NCBI RefSeq assembly: GCF_019242955.1
Contig: NZ_CP066129.1
Location: 558,001 to 622,000, forward strand
Direction of reading: 5' to 3'
Source of the DNA: Morganella morganii
GTDB lineage: Bacteria; Pseudomonadota; Gammaproteobacteria; Enterobacterales; Enterobacteriaceae
DNA: 64,000 nucleotides
Of the stretch, positions 40,840 through 50,343 are shown one piece after another; positions within the stretch are counted from its first letter, which is position 1; the number at the start of each line of letters is the position of its first letter. Position numbers and translations under genes: made by a program. Below the pieces are notes generated by a model. The model was given only the letters and a program-made list of their open reading frames with translations, was not told the origin of the DNA and made no database searches.

Positions 40840-41766
40840 ATGTCCAAACGATTGCCTCCGCTCAATGCTTTGCGTGTCTTCGATGCTGCCGCCCGCCATT
40901 TAAGTTTTACTAAGGCGGCGGAAGAACTTTTTGTGACTCAGGCCGCCGTGAGCCATCAGATGAAAAGCCTGGAAGATTTCCTCGGGCTGAAATTATTCCG
41001 CCGCCGGAACCGTTCGTTGTTGCTGACGGAAGAGGGGCAGAGTTATTATCTCGATATTAAGGAGATCTTCTCAGCGATAAATGATGCCACGCGCAAACTT
41101 CAGGCACGCAGTGCCAAAGGAGCGCTGACCGTCAGCCTGTCACCGAGTTTCGCTATCCAGTGGCTGGTGCCGCGTCTTTCCGGTTTCCATCAGGCCTATC
41201 CGGGGATTGATGTGCGTATCCAGGCGGTCGACCGCGAAGAAGATAAACTGGCCGATGATGTGGATGTGGCGATTTTTTACGGCAAAGGTAACTGGCCGGG
41301 TCTGCGGACAGACCGGCTGTATGCAGAGTATCTTATACCGGTGTGCGCGCCGTCACTGATGACCGGTGAACGACCGCTCAAAACGCTGACCGATTTGTCG
41401 TATCATACACTTCTGCATGATTCATCCCGCCGTGACTGGCAGGCGTATATCCGCCAGGCGGATTTACAGCAGCAGGTCAATGTGCAGCACGGGCCGATTT
41501 TCAGCCACAGTGCGATGGTGATTCAGGCCGCAGTACACGGACAAGGCGTGGCACTGGTCAATAATGTTATGGCAAAAAATGAACTGGATGCCGGTCGCCT
41601 GGTGTGCCCGTTTAAAGATATTCTGGTCAGTAAAAATGCGTTTTATCTGGTGTGTCAGGACAGTCAGGCTGATTCCGGTAAAATCGCAGCATTCCGTCAG
41701 TGGATTATGGCGCAGGCGGCGAGTGAACAGGAAAAACTAGGTTGGATGACAAGTGAGCAGGATTAA
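40840..41766 (+). CDS. gcvA: GcvA, LysR-type regulator of glycine cleavage and gcvB
   Basis: GcvA activates gcvTHP and gcvB when glycine is high and represses otherwise with GcvR. 308 aa (E. coli 305). The N-terminal winged helix-turn-helix (LNALRVFDAAARHLSFTKAA, then EELFVTQAAVSHQMKSLE) is nearly identical to E. coli. The effector domain follows (about 95-300: VSLSPSFAIQWLVPRLSGF, DVAIFYGKGNWPGL, PIFSHSAMVIQAAVHGQGVA). Divergent from gcvB, with probable autoregulation through the shared promoter region. Confidence 0.97.
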   Translation: MSKRLPPLNALRVFDAAARHLSFTKAAEELFVTQAAVSHQMKSLEDFLGLKLFRRRNRSLLLTEEGQSYYLDIKEIFSAINDATRKLQARSAKGALTVSLSPSFAIQWLVPRLSGFHQAYPGIDVRIQAVDREEDKLADDVDVAIFYGKGNWPGLRTDRLYAEYLIPVCAPSLMTGERPLKTLTDLSYHTLLHDSSRRDWQAYIRQADLQQQVNVQHGPIFSHSAMVIQAAVHGQGVALVNNVMAKNELDAGRLVCPFKDILVSKNAFYLVCQDSQADSGKIAAFRQWIMAQAASEQEKLGWMTSEQD

Positions 41767-41792
41767 CCTGAACATCACATAAGGTATGGCAA

Positions 41793-42188
41793 ATGAATAG
41801 TCGGTTGATGTTAATTTTTGCCGGTTTCAGCGGCTTTTTTTATGTTGCATTCGGCGCGATCGGATCGCACCTTTTAACGCCGTTACTGGCAAAGCACCAG
41901 ATGGACTGGATTAATCTGGGTCTCCAGTACCAGATCTCACACACACTCGCTTTGATCGGTCTTGCCGCTGTGCTGATGCGCAAAGTGGTCTTGTGGTTTT
42001 ACTGGAGCGGACTGTTTTTCGGGATCGGCATTTTGCTGTTCTCCGGCAGCCTGTATTGTATGGCGCTGTTACAGATGAAATATTTTGCCTATTTTACGCC
42101 GGTTGGCGGGGTAAGTTTCCTGTTAGGCTGGTTTTGTGTATTAATTGGCGCATTGCGTCTAAGGAAAGTGGCTTCCGGCCATGAATAA
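41793..42188 (+). CDS. ygdD: YgdD, DUF423 inner-membrane protein
   Basis: A 131-aa polytopic protein of the DUF423 family with four predicted helices (about 5-25, 43-63, 68-90, 97-120) and the family signature [10 protein letters not shown] near the N-terminus. Its biochemical function is unknown. It lies between gcvA and rlmM as in E. coli and overlaps the rlmM start by 8 bp, so translation of rlmM is likely coupled. Confidence 0.93.
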   Translation: MNSRLMLIFAGFSGFFYVAFGAIGSHLLTPLLAKHQMDWINLGLQYQISHTLALIGLAAVLMRKVVLWFYWSGLFFGIGILLFSGSLYCMALLQMKYFAYFTPVGGVSFLLGWFCVLIGALRLRKVASGHE

Positions 42189-43278
42189 AATAGCATTATA
42201 TTGCCGCCCGGGTTTTGAAAAAGAGTGTGCGGCAGAGATTACGGATAAAGCCGGTCGTCTTGAGATTTTTGGTTTCCCGCGGGTTAAAGAGAACAGCGGT
42301 TATGTCATTTTTGAATGTTATCAGCCGGATGATGCCGATCGCATTGCAAAAGAGATCCCGTTTAAAGAACTGATTTTTGCCCGCCAGATGATCGTTATCG
42401 GCGAACTGCTGAAAAATTTACCTGAAAACGACCGGATCACACCGATCATGGGGATGCTGACCGGTGTGGTTGAGCGTGCCGGTGATTTGCGCGTCGAAGT
42501 GCCTGATACCAACGAAGCCAAAGAGCTGATGAAGTTCTGCCGTAAATTCACGGTACCGCTGCGTTCGGCACTGCGTCAGGAAAAACTGCTGCTGGCGAAA
42601 GAGAACCGGGGGCGTCCGGTTATCCATGTCTTCTTTATCGCTCCGGGTTGTTGCTATGTCGGTTATTCGTATTCAAATAATAACTCGATGTTCTACATGG
42701 GTATCCCGCGTCTGAAATTCCCGTCAGATGCACCGAGCCGCTCCACGCTTAAGCTGGAAGAAGCGTTCCACATGTTTATTCCGTATGACGAGTGGGAAGA
42801 GCGTCTGGAAGGCGGATTACAGGCGGTGGATCTGGGTGCATGCCCGGGCGGCTGGACGTATCAGCTGGTGAAGCACAGTATGCGTGTTCAGGCGGTCGAT
42901 AACGGCCCGATGGCAGAAAGTCTGATGGATACCGGGCAGGTACGTCATCTCCGCGAGGATGGTTTCAGGTTTGTGCCGACCTCCAAAAATATTACCTGGC
43001 TGGTCTGCGATATGGTGGAAAAACCGGCAAAAGTGGCTGCGCTGATGACCACCTGGATGGTTAACGGCTGGTGCCGTGAGATGATTTTCAACCTCAAACT
43101 GCCGATGAAAAAACGCTATGAAGAGGTATCGCATATCCTCGAAAAAATGGCAGCTGAAATGAAAGAGCAGGGCGTAAATGCGCTGATCCATGCGAAGCAT
43201 CTGTATCATGACCGTGAGGAAATTACGGTACATGTTCAGCGCGTGTGGGGAGCGTATAACCCGGATCGGGTATTCTGA
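42181..43278 (+). CDS. rlmM: RlmM, 23S rRNA 2'-O-ribose methyltransferase (C2498)
   Basis: RlmM methylates the ribose of C2498 in 23S rRNA with SAM. 365 aa (E. coli 366). An N-terminal THUMP-like domain (about 1-180) precedes a Rossmann methyltransferase domain with the SAM motif [15 protein letters not shown] and the catalytic K-D-K residues spread over the fold ([26 protein letters not shown]). It ends before a strong terminator. Confidence 0.97.
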   Translation: MNKIALYCRPGFEKECAAEITDKAGRLEIFGFPRVKENSGYVIFECYQPDDADRIAKEIPFKELIFARQMIVIGELLKNLPENDRITPIMGMLTGVVERAGDLRVEVPDTNEAKELMKFCRKFTVPLRSALRQEKLLLAKENRGRPVIHVFFIAPGCCYVGYSYSNNNSMFYMGIPRLKFPSDAPSRSTLKLEEAFHMFIPYDEWEERLEGGLQAVDLGACPGGWTYQLVKHSMRVQAVDNGPMAESLMDTGQVRHLREDGFRFVPTSKNITWLVCDMVEKPAKVAALMTTWMVNGWCREMIFNLKLPMKKRYEEVSHILEKMAAEMKEQGVNALIHAKHLYHDREEITVHVQRVWGAYNPDRVF

Positions 43279-43306
43279 TTTACGTCTGTCAGCGGTAAAT
43301 ATCGTT

Positions 43307-43341
43307 AAAATCCCGGCGGTTCAGATTGCCGGGATTTTTTT
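43307..43341. terminator. Terminator of rlmM, also facing the DUF3592-like gene
   Basis: An 11-bp stem (AAAATCCCGGC / GCCGGGATTTT), 10-nt loop and seven Ts on the plus strand. The A-run on the left gives a shorter U-tract on the minus strand, so it may serve both convergent genes. Confidence 0.88.
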
Positions 43342-43342
43342 A

Positions 43343-44044
43343 TCACTTTACTGCCGGCAGGAACGAGATATCCATGAAATAGTTATCAGGATTTTTCGTG
43401 TCCACATAGACCATGACAAATTCCTGATGAATAAACGGTGCAGGATCAAACTCAATATTGCGGCTGTAATACCGTTTTACGGTGTTTTCGGCACTGTTGT
43501 GCACCTGCGCCACAATCCGGTACGGGCAGCGGCCGTTGATACTGATCATCGTGTTCATGTCTGTGCCGGTGATTCCGGCTTTAACCGGTATGCCTTCGCG
43601 CAGCAGGCGCTGAGCCGATTTCCCCCGCCGATACATGATAATCAGCGGCAGCGTGCCAACCAGTGCAAATATCACTCCCATCCCGAGAAGGATCACGGCA
43701 CCGCCGTACAGGCCGCCGAAGGAACGGATAACCGCGTCAGCCGGGATGCCGGGCGGATAAATAACCTCAATGTTGTCACCCGATGCATTGCGGTAGCCGC
43801 TGCTGCAATAGGAGGACTCCATAACATACGCTTCCTGTCCGTCTGTGTATTTCACCACCGGGCAGTATGAGATGCCGTTATCTGAACGGTGCACCGACAG
43901 GTCGATGATTTCTCCGGTGGTTACGATTCCGTTTTTTTCCTGCGAATAACCGGAAAGGTATAAGTAACTGCCGCCCGTCAGCAACAGCAGCCCGGTAACA
44001 GCAAAAATCCCGAAAATAATGCGCACTTTCGTAAACACAGGCAC
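43343..44044 (-). CDS. DUF3592-like membrane protein, function unknown
   Basis: 233 aa with two transmembrane helices (about 10-30 and 111-138). Between them lies an extracytoplasmic beta-rich domain (GEIIDLSVHRSDNGISYCPVV, then KYTDGQEAYV, then GDNIEVIYPPGIPADAVI) of DUF3592 type, with cysteines C61 and C80 that could pair. After helix 2 the pattern partly recurs in the cytoplasmic tail (RRGKSAQRLLREGIPVKAGI, VMVYVDTKNPDNYFMD). Such proteins occur widely without an assigned role. The gene sits between rlmM and xni, adjacent in E. coli, so it appears to be an insertion relative to that order. Start ATG 44044. Confidence 0.8.
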   Translation of the reverse strand: MPVFTKVRIIFGIFAVTGLLLLTGGSYLYLSGYSQEKNGIVTTGEIIDLSVHRSDNGISYCPVVKYTDGQEAYVMESSYCSSGYRNASGDNIEVIYPPGIPADAVIRSFGGLYGGAVILLGMGVIFALVGTLPLIIMYRRGKSAQRLLREGIPVKAGITGTDMNTMISINGRCPYRIVAQVHNSAENTVKRYYSRNIEFDPAPFIHQEFVMVYVDTKNPDNYFMDISFLPAVK

Positions 44045-44058
44045 TCCGTTTGTCTGGT

Positions 44059-44823
44059 TTAAGAGATATTACCCGCCGGCAGCCGTAACTGGCTGAGATT
44101 ACCCTGTAAGTGCAAGTCCCGTTTCAGGGTGGCGACATCACGGCAGCTGTAAGCCATTGCTTTTCCGCCGATCAGTTTCTGACGCCATTTTTCCGGCACC
44201 TGGTCAATATTGCGGTAGAGTGAGTCCAGATCAGCAAAGGTGCCGAGCAGTGTGGCCGCAGTTTTCGGACCGATACCGGTTATCCCCGGAATTTTGCTGC
44301 TGCTGATACCGCTTAAGCCCCAGAAATCCGGCAATTGCTGTGCGGTAACGCCAAATTCCGCTGCAATAAACGGCATGTCGAGCCAGCGTTTCTGGAAATA
44401 GTCGCGGATCTGAATCTGCGGGGAGAGCAGCTGGCAGTAGCCTTTATCGGTGGAGACAATGGTTACCCTGTGTCCCGCCTGACCGACTTTGTGCGCCAGT
44501 GTGGCTGCGAGATCATCCGCTTCATCCCCCTCGGAATGCCATGCCCGGATACCGTGACGGGCAAACATCTCCCGCAGCAGCGGCAATTCCTGCCGGACAA
44601 CCTCCGGCATTTCACTGCGTCCGGCTTTGTAACCCGGCAGCAGCTGATGACGCCAGCTGTGGCTGCGGTCGTCTTCATCAAAGACCGTGACGGCATGTGT
44701 GGGTTGTGCATGACCCAGGATCTGCATCAGCGCCTGTTCACAGACCAGCAGACCGGACTGGCTCTGCACGGCGTAGATCCGGCGGATCAGATTCATTGCA
44801 TCGATAATCAGTAAATGGATCAT
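44059..44823 (-). CDS. xni: Xni (ExoIX), flap endonuclease-like protein
   Basis: A FEN-family protein related to the 5' nuclease domain of DNA polymerase I. 254 aa (E. coli 251). Visible family motifs: [46 protein letters not shown], and the helix-hairpin-helix [22 protein letters not shown] that binds DNA. It is divergent from no gene but preceded by ppnN on the same strand, 56 bp away. Confidence 0.95.
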   Translation of the reverse strand: MIHLLIIDAMNLIRRIYAVQSQSGLLVCEQALMQILGHAQPTHAVTVFDEDDRSHSWRHQLLPGYKAGRSEMPEVVRQELPLLREMFARHGIRAWHSEGDEADDLAATLAHKVGQAGHRVTIVSTDKGYCQLLSPQIQIRDYFQKRWLDMPFIAAEFGVTAQQLPDFWGLSGISSSKIPGITGIGPKTAATLLGTFADLDSLYRNIDQVPEKWRQKLIGGKAMAYSCRDVATLKRDLHLQGNLSQLRLPAGNIS

Positions 44824-44879
44824 AGTCGCTATATATAATTTCCCCGCCGGCGGCGGGGAAACAGTTCAGAGAAAAAGTA

Positions 44880-46247
44880 TCAGCGGATGATTTCGTAGCA
44901 TGGCTCGTAAGCCGTGCCACCCGGTAATTTCATCCGGTGCTGCTCAACAAAGCCGCGCAGCATCACATCCATCCGCTGCATAATGGCTTCTTCGCCGTGG
45001 ATTTTAAACGGCCCGTGCTGTGCGATGGCCTGCATGCCGTTTTCTTTCACGTTACCGGCGACGATGCCGGAGAAGGCGCGGCGCAGATCTGCCGCCAGTT
45101 TTTCCGGCTCCTGATTGCGGTACAGGTTCAGCGCGGCCATATTTTCATGGCTCGGCTCAAACGGATGCTGCAAATCACCGGCGATTTTAATTGACCAGTT
45201 GAAGCTGTAGGCATCCCCGGTGCTGCGGCGGTTATCTTTCACTTCAGGCATGGCGCGCTTCATCACGCGGGCAACTTCTACCGGATCATCAATAATGATC
45301 TGATAGTGGCGGGTGGCTTCTTCACCCAGGGTGTTGATCACGAAATCATTAAGCACGCGGAAATAATCGGCGCTCTCTTTCGGCCCGGTCAGCACCAGCG
45401 GCAGTACCTGGTCCTTGTTATCCGGATGCATCAGAATCCCCAGCAGATAGAGCAGCTCTTCGGCTGTGCCGACCCCGCCCGGGAAGATGATGATCCCGTG
45501 TGCCAGGCGGACAAAGCTCTCCAGCCGTTTTTCGATATCCGGCATGATGATAAGCTCGTTCACCAGCGGGTTAGGCGGCTCGGCAGCAATAATAGACGGT
45601 TCAGTCAGACCGATAAAACGGCTGTTTTTGTACCCCTGCTGGGCATGGCCGACAGCAGCGCCTTTCATCGGCGCTTCCATCGCACCCGGCCCGCAGCCGG
45701 TACAGATATTCAGTTCACGCAGCCCCAGCTCGTTACCGACTTTACGTCCGTAGAGGTATTCGGTTTCATTGATGGAGTGGCCGCCCCAGCAGACGATCAT
45801 ATTCGGATCTTCATCAATATGCAGGGCGCGGGCATTACGCAGGATAAAGAAGATCAGGTTGGTGATATGCGCGCTGTTATCCAGATTCAGGCCGCGGCAG
45901 CGTTCCGCATCGGTGATCTGGGTCTGTACGAACAGGATATCGCGCAGCACAGCAAACAGGTTGGCCTGGAGTGAGCGGATAATTTTACCGTCAACAAATG
46001 CATTCTGCGGCGGGTTTACCAGTTCGAGTTTTACTCCGCGCTCACGGCGCAGCACGTTAATGTCAAAATCCGGAAAACGGGACAGTAACTCATGACTGTT
46101 ATCCATCTTACTGCCGGAATTCAGTACCGCCAGTGAACAGTTGCGGTACAGACGATACAGGTGACTGCTTGCTGTCCGTTTCAGAACATCAACTTCAAGC
46201 TGGGAAAGCAGATCCATAGAGCCTAACGGGCTGATATGTGTGATCAA
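44880..46247 (-). CDS. ppnN: PpnN, nucleotide 5'-monophosphate nucleosidase
   Basis: PpnN (YgdH) hydrolyses purine and pyrimidine nucleoside monophosphates and is activated by (p)ppGpp in E. coli. 455 aa (E. coli 454), near-identical throughout. The central LOG-type Rossmann domain carries [20 protein letters not shown] and [20 protein letters not shown]; the flanking N- and C-terminal regions bind the alarmone. A 10-bp G+C hairpin (44839-44861) in the gap to xni lacks a U-tract and may only stabilise the mRNA end. Confidence 0.97.
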   Translation of the reverse strand: MITHISPLGSMDLLSQLEVDVLKRTASSHLYRLYRNCSLAVLNSGSKMDNSHELLSRFPDFDINVLRRERGVKLELVNPPQNAFVDGKIIRSLQANLFAVLRDILFVQTQITDAERCRGLNLDNSAHITNLIFFILRNARALHIDEDPNMIVCWGGHSINETEYLYGRKVGNELGLRELNICTGCGPGAMEAPMKGAAVGHAQQGYKNSRFIGLTEPSIIAAEPPNPLVNELIIMPDIEKRLESFVRLAHGIIIFPGGVGTAEELLYLLGILMHPDNKDQVLPLVLTGPKESADYFRVLNDFVINTLGEEATRHYQIIIDDPVEVARVMKRAMPEVKDNRRSTGDAYSFNWSIKIAGDLQHPFEPSHENMAALNLYRNQEPEKLAADLRRAFSGIVAGNVKENGMQAIAQHGPFKIHGEEAIMQRMDVMLRGFVEQHRMKLPGGTAYEPCYEIIR

Positions 46248-46307
46248 GTAAAACTCCTTGTTATCCCGTGGATAAATTGTAGTCGTACAGGTTGCGCGCT
46301 GTTTGCC

Positions 46308-47159
46308 TTACTGGCGGGCGAGACGATCCGCAGACGGAGTAAAGTCCGTATTGGTGCGCCACGGATTGATATCCAGTCCGCCGCGCCGTGTATAACGGGC
46401 ATAGACAGTCAGGGCAACCGGGCGGCAATGTGTGTTCAGATCGGTAAAGATCCGTTCAACGCACTGCTCATGAAACTCGTTATGATTGCGGAATGACACC
46501 AGATACCGCAGCAATTTTTCGCGATCAATTTTGGGGCCGCGATACTGTATGGCAACCGAGCCCCAGTCAGGCTGCTGTGTAATCAGGCAGTTTGATTTTA
46601 GCAGGTGGCTGACTAACGTTTCCTCAACGACATCGTCATTTTCATTGACGGCATCAATAAGATAATCACTGCTGAACTGATAATCCGTAATCGTAATATC
46701 CTGATAATCGATACACTCACCGGTAAAATCAATGATTTTTTGTTCCGCGAACTGATCAGGACGCAGCAGCTGCACCGTGACGTTTCCCTGTGCACAGGCG
46801 CTTAAATCCTGTTCCAGGGTACGGCGGACATCATCCGCAGAAGCAAAAACAGTCTGGTTAAAGCTGTTGAGATAGAGTTTGAAGCTCTTGGATTCGATCA
46901 GATTCAGACCGGCGGCATCCAGGGAGACATAGCCGAGCGCAATGCAGGGCACGCCGTTCGGCTGTAACCAGGAGAGCTCATAGAGTGTCCACAGATCCGC
47001 ACCGCGAAAAGGCAGATTATCCGCATGCAGATGCAGTGCATCCCGGTTGAGGCTGCGCGGCACACCCTGTAACAGGGCGGGATTGTAATGCTGCTCATAA
47101 CCGGTTTTTTTACCGAGCGTCAGTGACGCCAGTTCCGCCTTTCCTTCATACAGAGACAT
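46308..47159 (-). CDS. queF: QueF, NADPH-dependent 7-cyano-7-deazaguanine reductase
   Basis: QueF reduces preQ0 to preQ1 in queuosine biosynthesis for tRNA. The frame is open further upstream, but ATG 47159 with AAGGG seven bases before it gives 283 aa (E. coli 282). Two T-fold domains: [18 protein letters not shown] holds the substrate glutamate and the QueF motif, and [14 protein letters not shown] holds the nucleophilic cysteine. The C-terminus [12 protein letters not shown] and [11 protein letters not shown] is diagnostic. Divergent from syd. Confidence 0.97.
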   Translation of the reverse strand: MSLYEGKAELASLTLGKKTGYEQHYNPALLQGVPRSLNRDALHLHADNLPFRGADLWTLYELSWLQPNGVPCIALGYVSLDAAGLNLIESKSFKLYLNSFNQTVFASADDVRRTLEQDLSACAQGNVTVQLLRPDQFAEQKIIDFTGECIDYQDITITDYQFSSDYLIDAVNENDDVVEETLVSHLLKSNCLITQQPDWGSVAIQYRGPKIDREKLLRYLVSFRNHNEFHEQCVERIFTDLNTHCRPVALTVYARYTRRGGLDINPWRTNTDFTPSADRLARQ

Positions 47160-47267
47160 AAATAACCCTTTTACATCAGGTGAAAAATAGTACCGCCTGT
47201 CGCCAATACAGTCTGTCATACGTTACTATAGCGGCATGATACTTTTATGTTTAACAGGTTTTGCGAT

Positions 47268-47819
47268 ATGACCCGCACAGTTTCTCAGGCGTTACATCAG
47301 TTTACCCGGCATTATGTCGGTTTATGGCAGGAAAAAACAGGTTTACCGCCGATCAGTCACGATCTTTATGGTATTCCTTCCCCGTGTATTATCCGCACCG
47401 GTGATGAGTGTGTATATTGGGAACCGGCGGAATTCACCGCAGACAAACAGTTGCGGCCGGTTGAAAAAGCGCTGGATATTCAGCTGCACCCGGATATCAG
47501 TGAATTTTACACGCAGCAGTTTGCCGGGGATATGCAGGCCGTTTTTGAGGATATTCAGCTCAGTCTGGTACAGGTCTGGAGTGAGGACGATTTTATCCGC
47601 TTACAGGAAAATCTGATTGGCCATCTGGTCACGCAGCGCCGTCTGAAACTGCCGCCGACACAGTTTATCGCCACGCTGGAATCGGAATTCGATATGATTT
47701 CTGTCTGTAATCTGAGTGGTGAAGTGATCCTCGAAACGTTTGGTACCACAAAGCGGCGGGTGCTGGCAGCAGATACCGCATCGTTTCTGTCACAGCTGAC
47801 AGCGGTATGCCCGGCATAA
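47268..47819 (+). CDS. syd: Syd, SecY-interacting protein
   Basis: Syd is a cytosolic protein that binds SecY and has been proposed to check faulty SecYEG complexes. ATG 47268 (MTRTVSQALHQFTRHY) gives 183 aa (E. coli 181); an upstream ATG at 47247 lacks homologous sequence. Conserved blocks: LYGIPSPCII, FYTQQFAGDMQA, VWSEDDFIRLQENLIGHLVT, and ISVCNLSGEV. In E. coli the RNA gene csrB follows, and a candidate is found in the same place here. Confidence 0.95.
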   Translation: MTRTVSQALHQFTRHYVGLWQEKTGLPPISHDLYGIPSPCIIRTGDECVYWEPAEFTADKQLRPVEKALDIQLHPDISEFYTQQFAGDMQAVFEDIQLSLVQVWSEDDFIRLQENLIGHLVTQRRLKLPPTQFIATLESEFDMISVCNLSGEVILETFGTTKRRVLAADTASFLSQLTAVCPA

Positions 47820-47928
47820 ATATCACTGACAGCGGTGTGGGATTTTACCGGCAATGACTGTAATACGGTTTGCCGGAAATTCCCGGATTACTGAAAATGA
47901 TAAGTAAATTCAGATAATTAACTCTGCG

Positions 47929-47957
47929 TTATCATCGTGATTTACCGCCGGTATTAT
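47929..47957 (+). promoter_or_regulatory. Candidate promoter of the CsrB-like RNA
   Basis: TTATCA (47929-47934), 17 bp, TATTAT (47952-47957); 4/6 and 5/6 matches to the sigma-70 hexamers. The expected transcription start is about 47964. A weak -35 is usual for an activated promoter; no clear UvrY-type palindrome was identified upstream. Confidence 0.5.
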
Positions 47958-47963
47958 TGCCTG

Positions 47964-48089
47964 TCACTGCCGTCTGCGGCATGCTGTCTGCGTTCGTAAG
48001 GAAGCGGACGAAAATACACGGAAGTATTTTCAGCAGAGACAGGATGTTATTTTATTAGAAACGAGGGGGATTTTTTCCCCCTCGTTTTT
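47964..48089 (+). ncRNA. csrB: Compact CsrB-like regulatory RNA
   Basis: At the place of csrB in E. coli (between syd and yqcC) a 125-nt transcript unit is visible: promoter, hairpins, terminator. GGA motifs, the CsrA contact, lie in hairpin loops: CGTTCG-loop TAAGGAAG-CGGACG (47991-48010) and AAAATAC-ACGGAA-GTATTTT (48011-48030). They also occur in ACAGGATGT (48039-48047), which equals the core of the CsrA consensus. A further GGGGGA lies in the terminator stem, and there is a short 5' hairpin (TGCCG-TCTG-CGGCA). It is inferred to sequester CsrA. E. coli CsrB is about 369 nt with some 18 motifs, so this is strongly reduced, nearer RsmY/RsmZ in size. The identity rests on synteny and motif layout. 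Confidence 0.6.
48059..48089 (+). terminator. Terminator of the CsrB-like RNA
   Basis: AAACGAGGGGG / CCCCCTCGTTT, an 11-bp perfect stem with a 7-nt loop ending in five Ts. It is canonical and far stronger than needed for syd alone. The 145 bp from here to yqcC hold the yqcC leader and nothing else recognisable. Confidence 0.92.
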
Positions 48090-48234
48090 AATCCCCCCGC
48101 AAATCCCCGTTATGCCTTTTTATGTCTTCCGGACAGGAATTGATTTTTACTTATCTGACCTCAATGTTACGCTACAGATATCAGCGGCACCGGCTGCGGA
48201 AAAATAAATTTTACAGCGTAAACAGGTTTCGGTT

Positions 48235-48558
48235 ATGACAAAACATCAGCAGATTACTGCGATCCTGGCGGATATAGAGAACGAGATGCGCGCCGTCGAT
48301 CTGTGGCAGGGGCAGTCTCCGGCAGCAGAAGCATTTGAGAGTGAACTGCCGTTTGCAGTGGATACCATGAACGCCCACGAGTGGTTACAGTGGATCCTTA
48401 TCCCGCGTCTGTACGCCATGATTGAGCAGGGCGCTGCACTGCCGTCTGCCTTTCAGATAGCCCCGTATTTTGAAGAGCATTACAGCGGGGATGAACAGGC
48501 TGCACGCTATCTGGTGCTGCTTAACCATTTACGGGCACTGGACGGGATTTTCGCGTGA
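48235..48558 (+). CDS. yqcC: YqcC family protein
   Basis: 107 aa (E. coli YqcC 109), DUF446. Conserved blocks: LWQGQSPAAEAFESELPFAVDTM, split by a short gap from EWLQWILIPRLYAMIE, and LPSAFQIAPYFEEHY. The predicted fold is all-alpha. Function unknown; consistently found upstream of truC, and here its stop overlaps the truC GTG, so the two are translationally coupled. Confidence 0.94.
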   Translation: MTKHQQITAILADIENEMRAVDLWQGQSPAAEAFESELPFAVDTMNAHEWLQWILIPRLYAMIEQGAALPSAFQIAPYFEEHYSGDEQAARYLVLLNHLRALDGIFA

Positions 48559-49343
48559 CACGATCATTGCAGGACACGTCATTACCGGAAAAGTCACTAC
48601 CGGAAAAGCTATTACCGGAAAAACCATTACTGGAAATCTGTTATCAGGATGAACATATCATAGCGGTAAATAAACCTGCCGGATGGCTGGTGCACCGCAG
48701 CTGGCTTGACCGCCATGAAACGGTGTTTGTGATGCAGACTCTGCGTGATCAGATCGGCCAGCATGTTTTTCCGGTTCACCGTCTGGACAGGCCGACTTCC
48801 GGCGTCCTGCTGATGGGGCTGTCGTCTGATGTGGCACGGCTGCTGTCACAACAGCTTGAGCGGCATGAAATGCAGAAAACTTACCATGCGGTGGTACGCG
48901 GCTGGATCGAAGAAGCGGCCACGCTGGATTACCCGCTGGTGGAGGAGCTGGATAAAATTGCTGATAAGTTTGCGGCGGAAAAACCGGCGCAACCGGCGGT
49001 GACACACTACCGCCCGCTGGCGAAAGTGGAGTGTCCGGTGGCTATCGGGCGTTATCCCACATCCCGTTTTACCCTGACGGAACTGAAACCGGAAACCGGA
49101 CGTAAACATCAGCTGCGCCGACATATGCGGCATTTGCGGCATCCGATTATCGGTGATACCGCCCACGGCGATCTGCGTCAGAACCGGGGGTTCACAGAAC
49201 ATTTCGGCAGCCGCAGGCTGATGCTGCACGCATCGGAGCTGGCGCTGACACATCCGGTCAGCGGAGAACCACTGGTGCTGCGTGCGGGATTTGATGACGC
49301 CTGGCAGCAGGTGGCAAAACAGCTGGGCTGGACATTACCCTGA
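48555..49343 (+). CDS. truC: TruC, tRNA pseudouridine-65 synthase
   Basis: TruC makes pseudouridine at position 65 of tRNA-Ile and tRNA-Asp. The catalytic motif is HRLDRPTSGVLLMGLSS; also ITAVNKP-type block IIAVNKPAGWLVHRSWLDR and TGRKHQLRRHMRHLRHPIIGD. GTG 48555 is the only plausible start, giving 262 aa. The E. coli protein starts at the residues equivalent to LLEICYQDE, so about 27 extra N-terminal residues are added here, built from four imperfect LPEK units encoded by a 15-bp DNA repeat. Confidence 0.95.
   Translation: MTRSLQDTSLPEKSLPEKLLPEKPLLEICYQDEHIIAVNKPAGWLVHRSWLDRHETVFVMQTLRDQIGQHVFPVHRLDRPTSGVLLMGLSSDVARLLSQQLERHEMQKTYHAVVRGWIEEAATLDYPLVEELDKIADKFAAEKPAQPAVTHYRPLAKVECPVAIGRYPTSRFTLTELKPETGRKHQLRRHMRHLRHPIIGDTAHGDLRQNRGFTEHFGSRRLMLHASELALTHPVSGEPLVLRAGFDDAWQQVAKQLGWTLP
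48579..48638 (+). repeat. Four 15-bp repeats encoding an LPEK tract in TruC
   Basis: Units at 48579, 48594, 48609 and 48624: TCATTACCGGAAAAG, TCACTACCGGAAAAG, CTATTACCGGAAAAA and CCATTACTGGAAATC. They are in frame (5 codons each) and give SLPEK SLPEK LLPEK PLLEI. Copy-number changes would keep the frame and simply lengthen or shorten the N-terminus. Confidence 0.9.
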
Positions 49344-49384
49344 TTTGCTAATAATTTGATTTTACTGATTAAAAAGGACGGATA

Positions 49385-49834
49385 ATGGCACGTATCGGTA
49401 TTTTTATCGGCACAGTTTACGGCAACTCGCTGGCTGTGGGTGAAGAAGCACAGGCTATTCTGGAGCAGGCCGGTCATGAAGTGGTGTTATTTGATGAACC
49501 GGAACTGTCACAGTGGAAAGATTATCTCACGGATGTGGCGCTGGTGATCACCTCCACCACCGGGCAGGGCGATCTGCCGGATAATATCCGCGAACTGTTT
49601 GCCGGTCTGCGGGATGACATCGGTTATCAGCCGTCACTGCGCTACGGCATTATCGCACTGGGCGACAGCAGTTATGATCATTTTGCCGGCGGCGGCCGTC
49701 AGTTCGATGAGTTATTGCAGGAGCAGCAGGCACAGCGCATCGGGGAGATGCTGGTAATTGACGGCACGGAGGTTGACGCACCGGAAGAGTTCGCTCAGCC
49801 GTGGCTGACGGCCTGGGCGGCGCTGGTCAGCTGA
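49385..49834 (+). CDS. yqcA: YqcA, flavodoxin-like protein (MioC family)
   Basis: A 149-aa short-chain flavodoxin, the same length as E. coli YqcA. The FMN phosphate loop is [10 protein letters not shown], followed by the [11 protein letters not shown] loop and the [18 protein letters not shown] isoalloxazine region. E. coli YqcA carries electrons as a flavodoxin; the physiological partner is unclear. The AAAAAGGACGG ribosome site precedes ATG 49385. Confidence 0.95.
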   Translation: MARIGIFIGTVYGNSLAVGEEAQAILEQAGHEVVLFDEPELSQWKDYLTDVALVITSTTGQGDLPDNIRELFAGLRDDIGYQPSLRYGIIALGDSSYDHFAGGGRQFDELLQEQQAQRIGEMLVIDGTEVDAPEEFAQPWLTAWAALVS

Positions 49835-49850
49835 TGACGGAAAATAACGC

Positions 49851-49883
49851 CGCAGCAGCCTGACAGCACTGCGGCATTGTTTC
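49851..49883 (+). terminator. Probable terminator after yqcA
   Basis: GCCGCAG and CTGCGGC form a 7-bp G+C stem around a roughly 13-nt loop, then ATTGTTTC. The U-tract is interrupted. It separates yqcA from convergent yaeH. Confidence 0.5.
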
Positions 49884-49889
49884 ATCCGG

Positions 49890-50276
49890 TTACTTGCGGG
49901 TCAGTTTTTCCAGATCACTTTCAATTTCAGCGATCTTATTGGACACCACGTGCTCCAGATGGCGGAGATCGTCCAGGATCTTACGCTTCAGATCGATTTC
50001 CGGCATTGCGCTTTCTGTCTGCTGGCAAATGGTATCCAGCTCTTCGATGACATAACGCAGGTTGCTGTTGATCTCGTTAATCTCTTTGAAACCCTGTGCA
50101 TCCTGAATCGTTTTACGCTGACGCGGATACTTGAACTTCACGCTTTTGGCAAAAAATTCACCTTTATCCTTGCGGAAATAGATTTTCAGAATGTCATTGT
50201 TCGCTTCCTGACGAAGTGTGTAGCGATCAATATCTTCAGGATGCGTAATTCCCAGACTTTTTAAATTGTCATACAT
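49890..50276 (-). CDS. yaeH: YaeH, UPF0325 (DUF3461) family protein
   Basis: 128 aa, the exact E. coli YaeH length. ATG 50276 has AGGTGG five bases upstream; a GTG three codons before is in frame but lacks a better site. It starts [20 protein letters not shown] and has [16 protein letters not shown] and a C-terminal helical stretch ([20 protein letters not shown]) with coiled-coil character. Function unknown. It is downstream of dapD, as in E. coli. Confidence 0.94.
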   Translation of the reverse strand: MYDNLKSLGITHPEDIDRYTLRQEANNDILKIYFRKDKGEFFAKSVKFKYPRQRKTIQDAQGFKEINEINSNLRYVIEELDTICQQTESAMPEIDLKRKILDDLRHLEHVVSNKIAEIESDLEKLTRK

Positions 50277-50343
50277 GTGCGCCACCTATTGATTGTTATT
50301 CTGTCCTGTTTCCGCCGGAAATGACGGAAGATAAGATGCACGG

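Noticed and set aside
48555-48640. Later start for TruC that would exclude the repeat
   Set aside because: No ATG, GTG or TTG lies between the repeat and the conserved VNKPAGW block in frame, so the extension must be translated.
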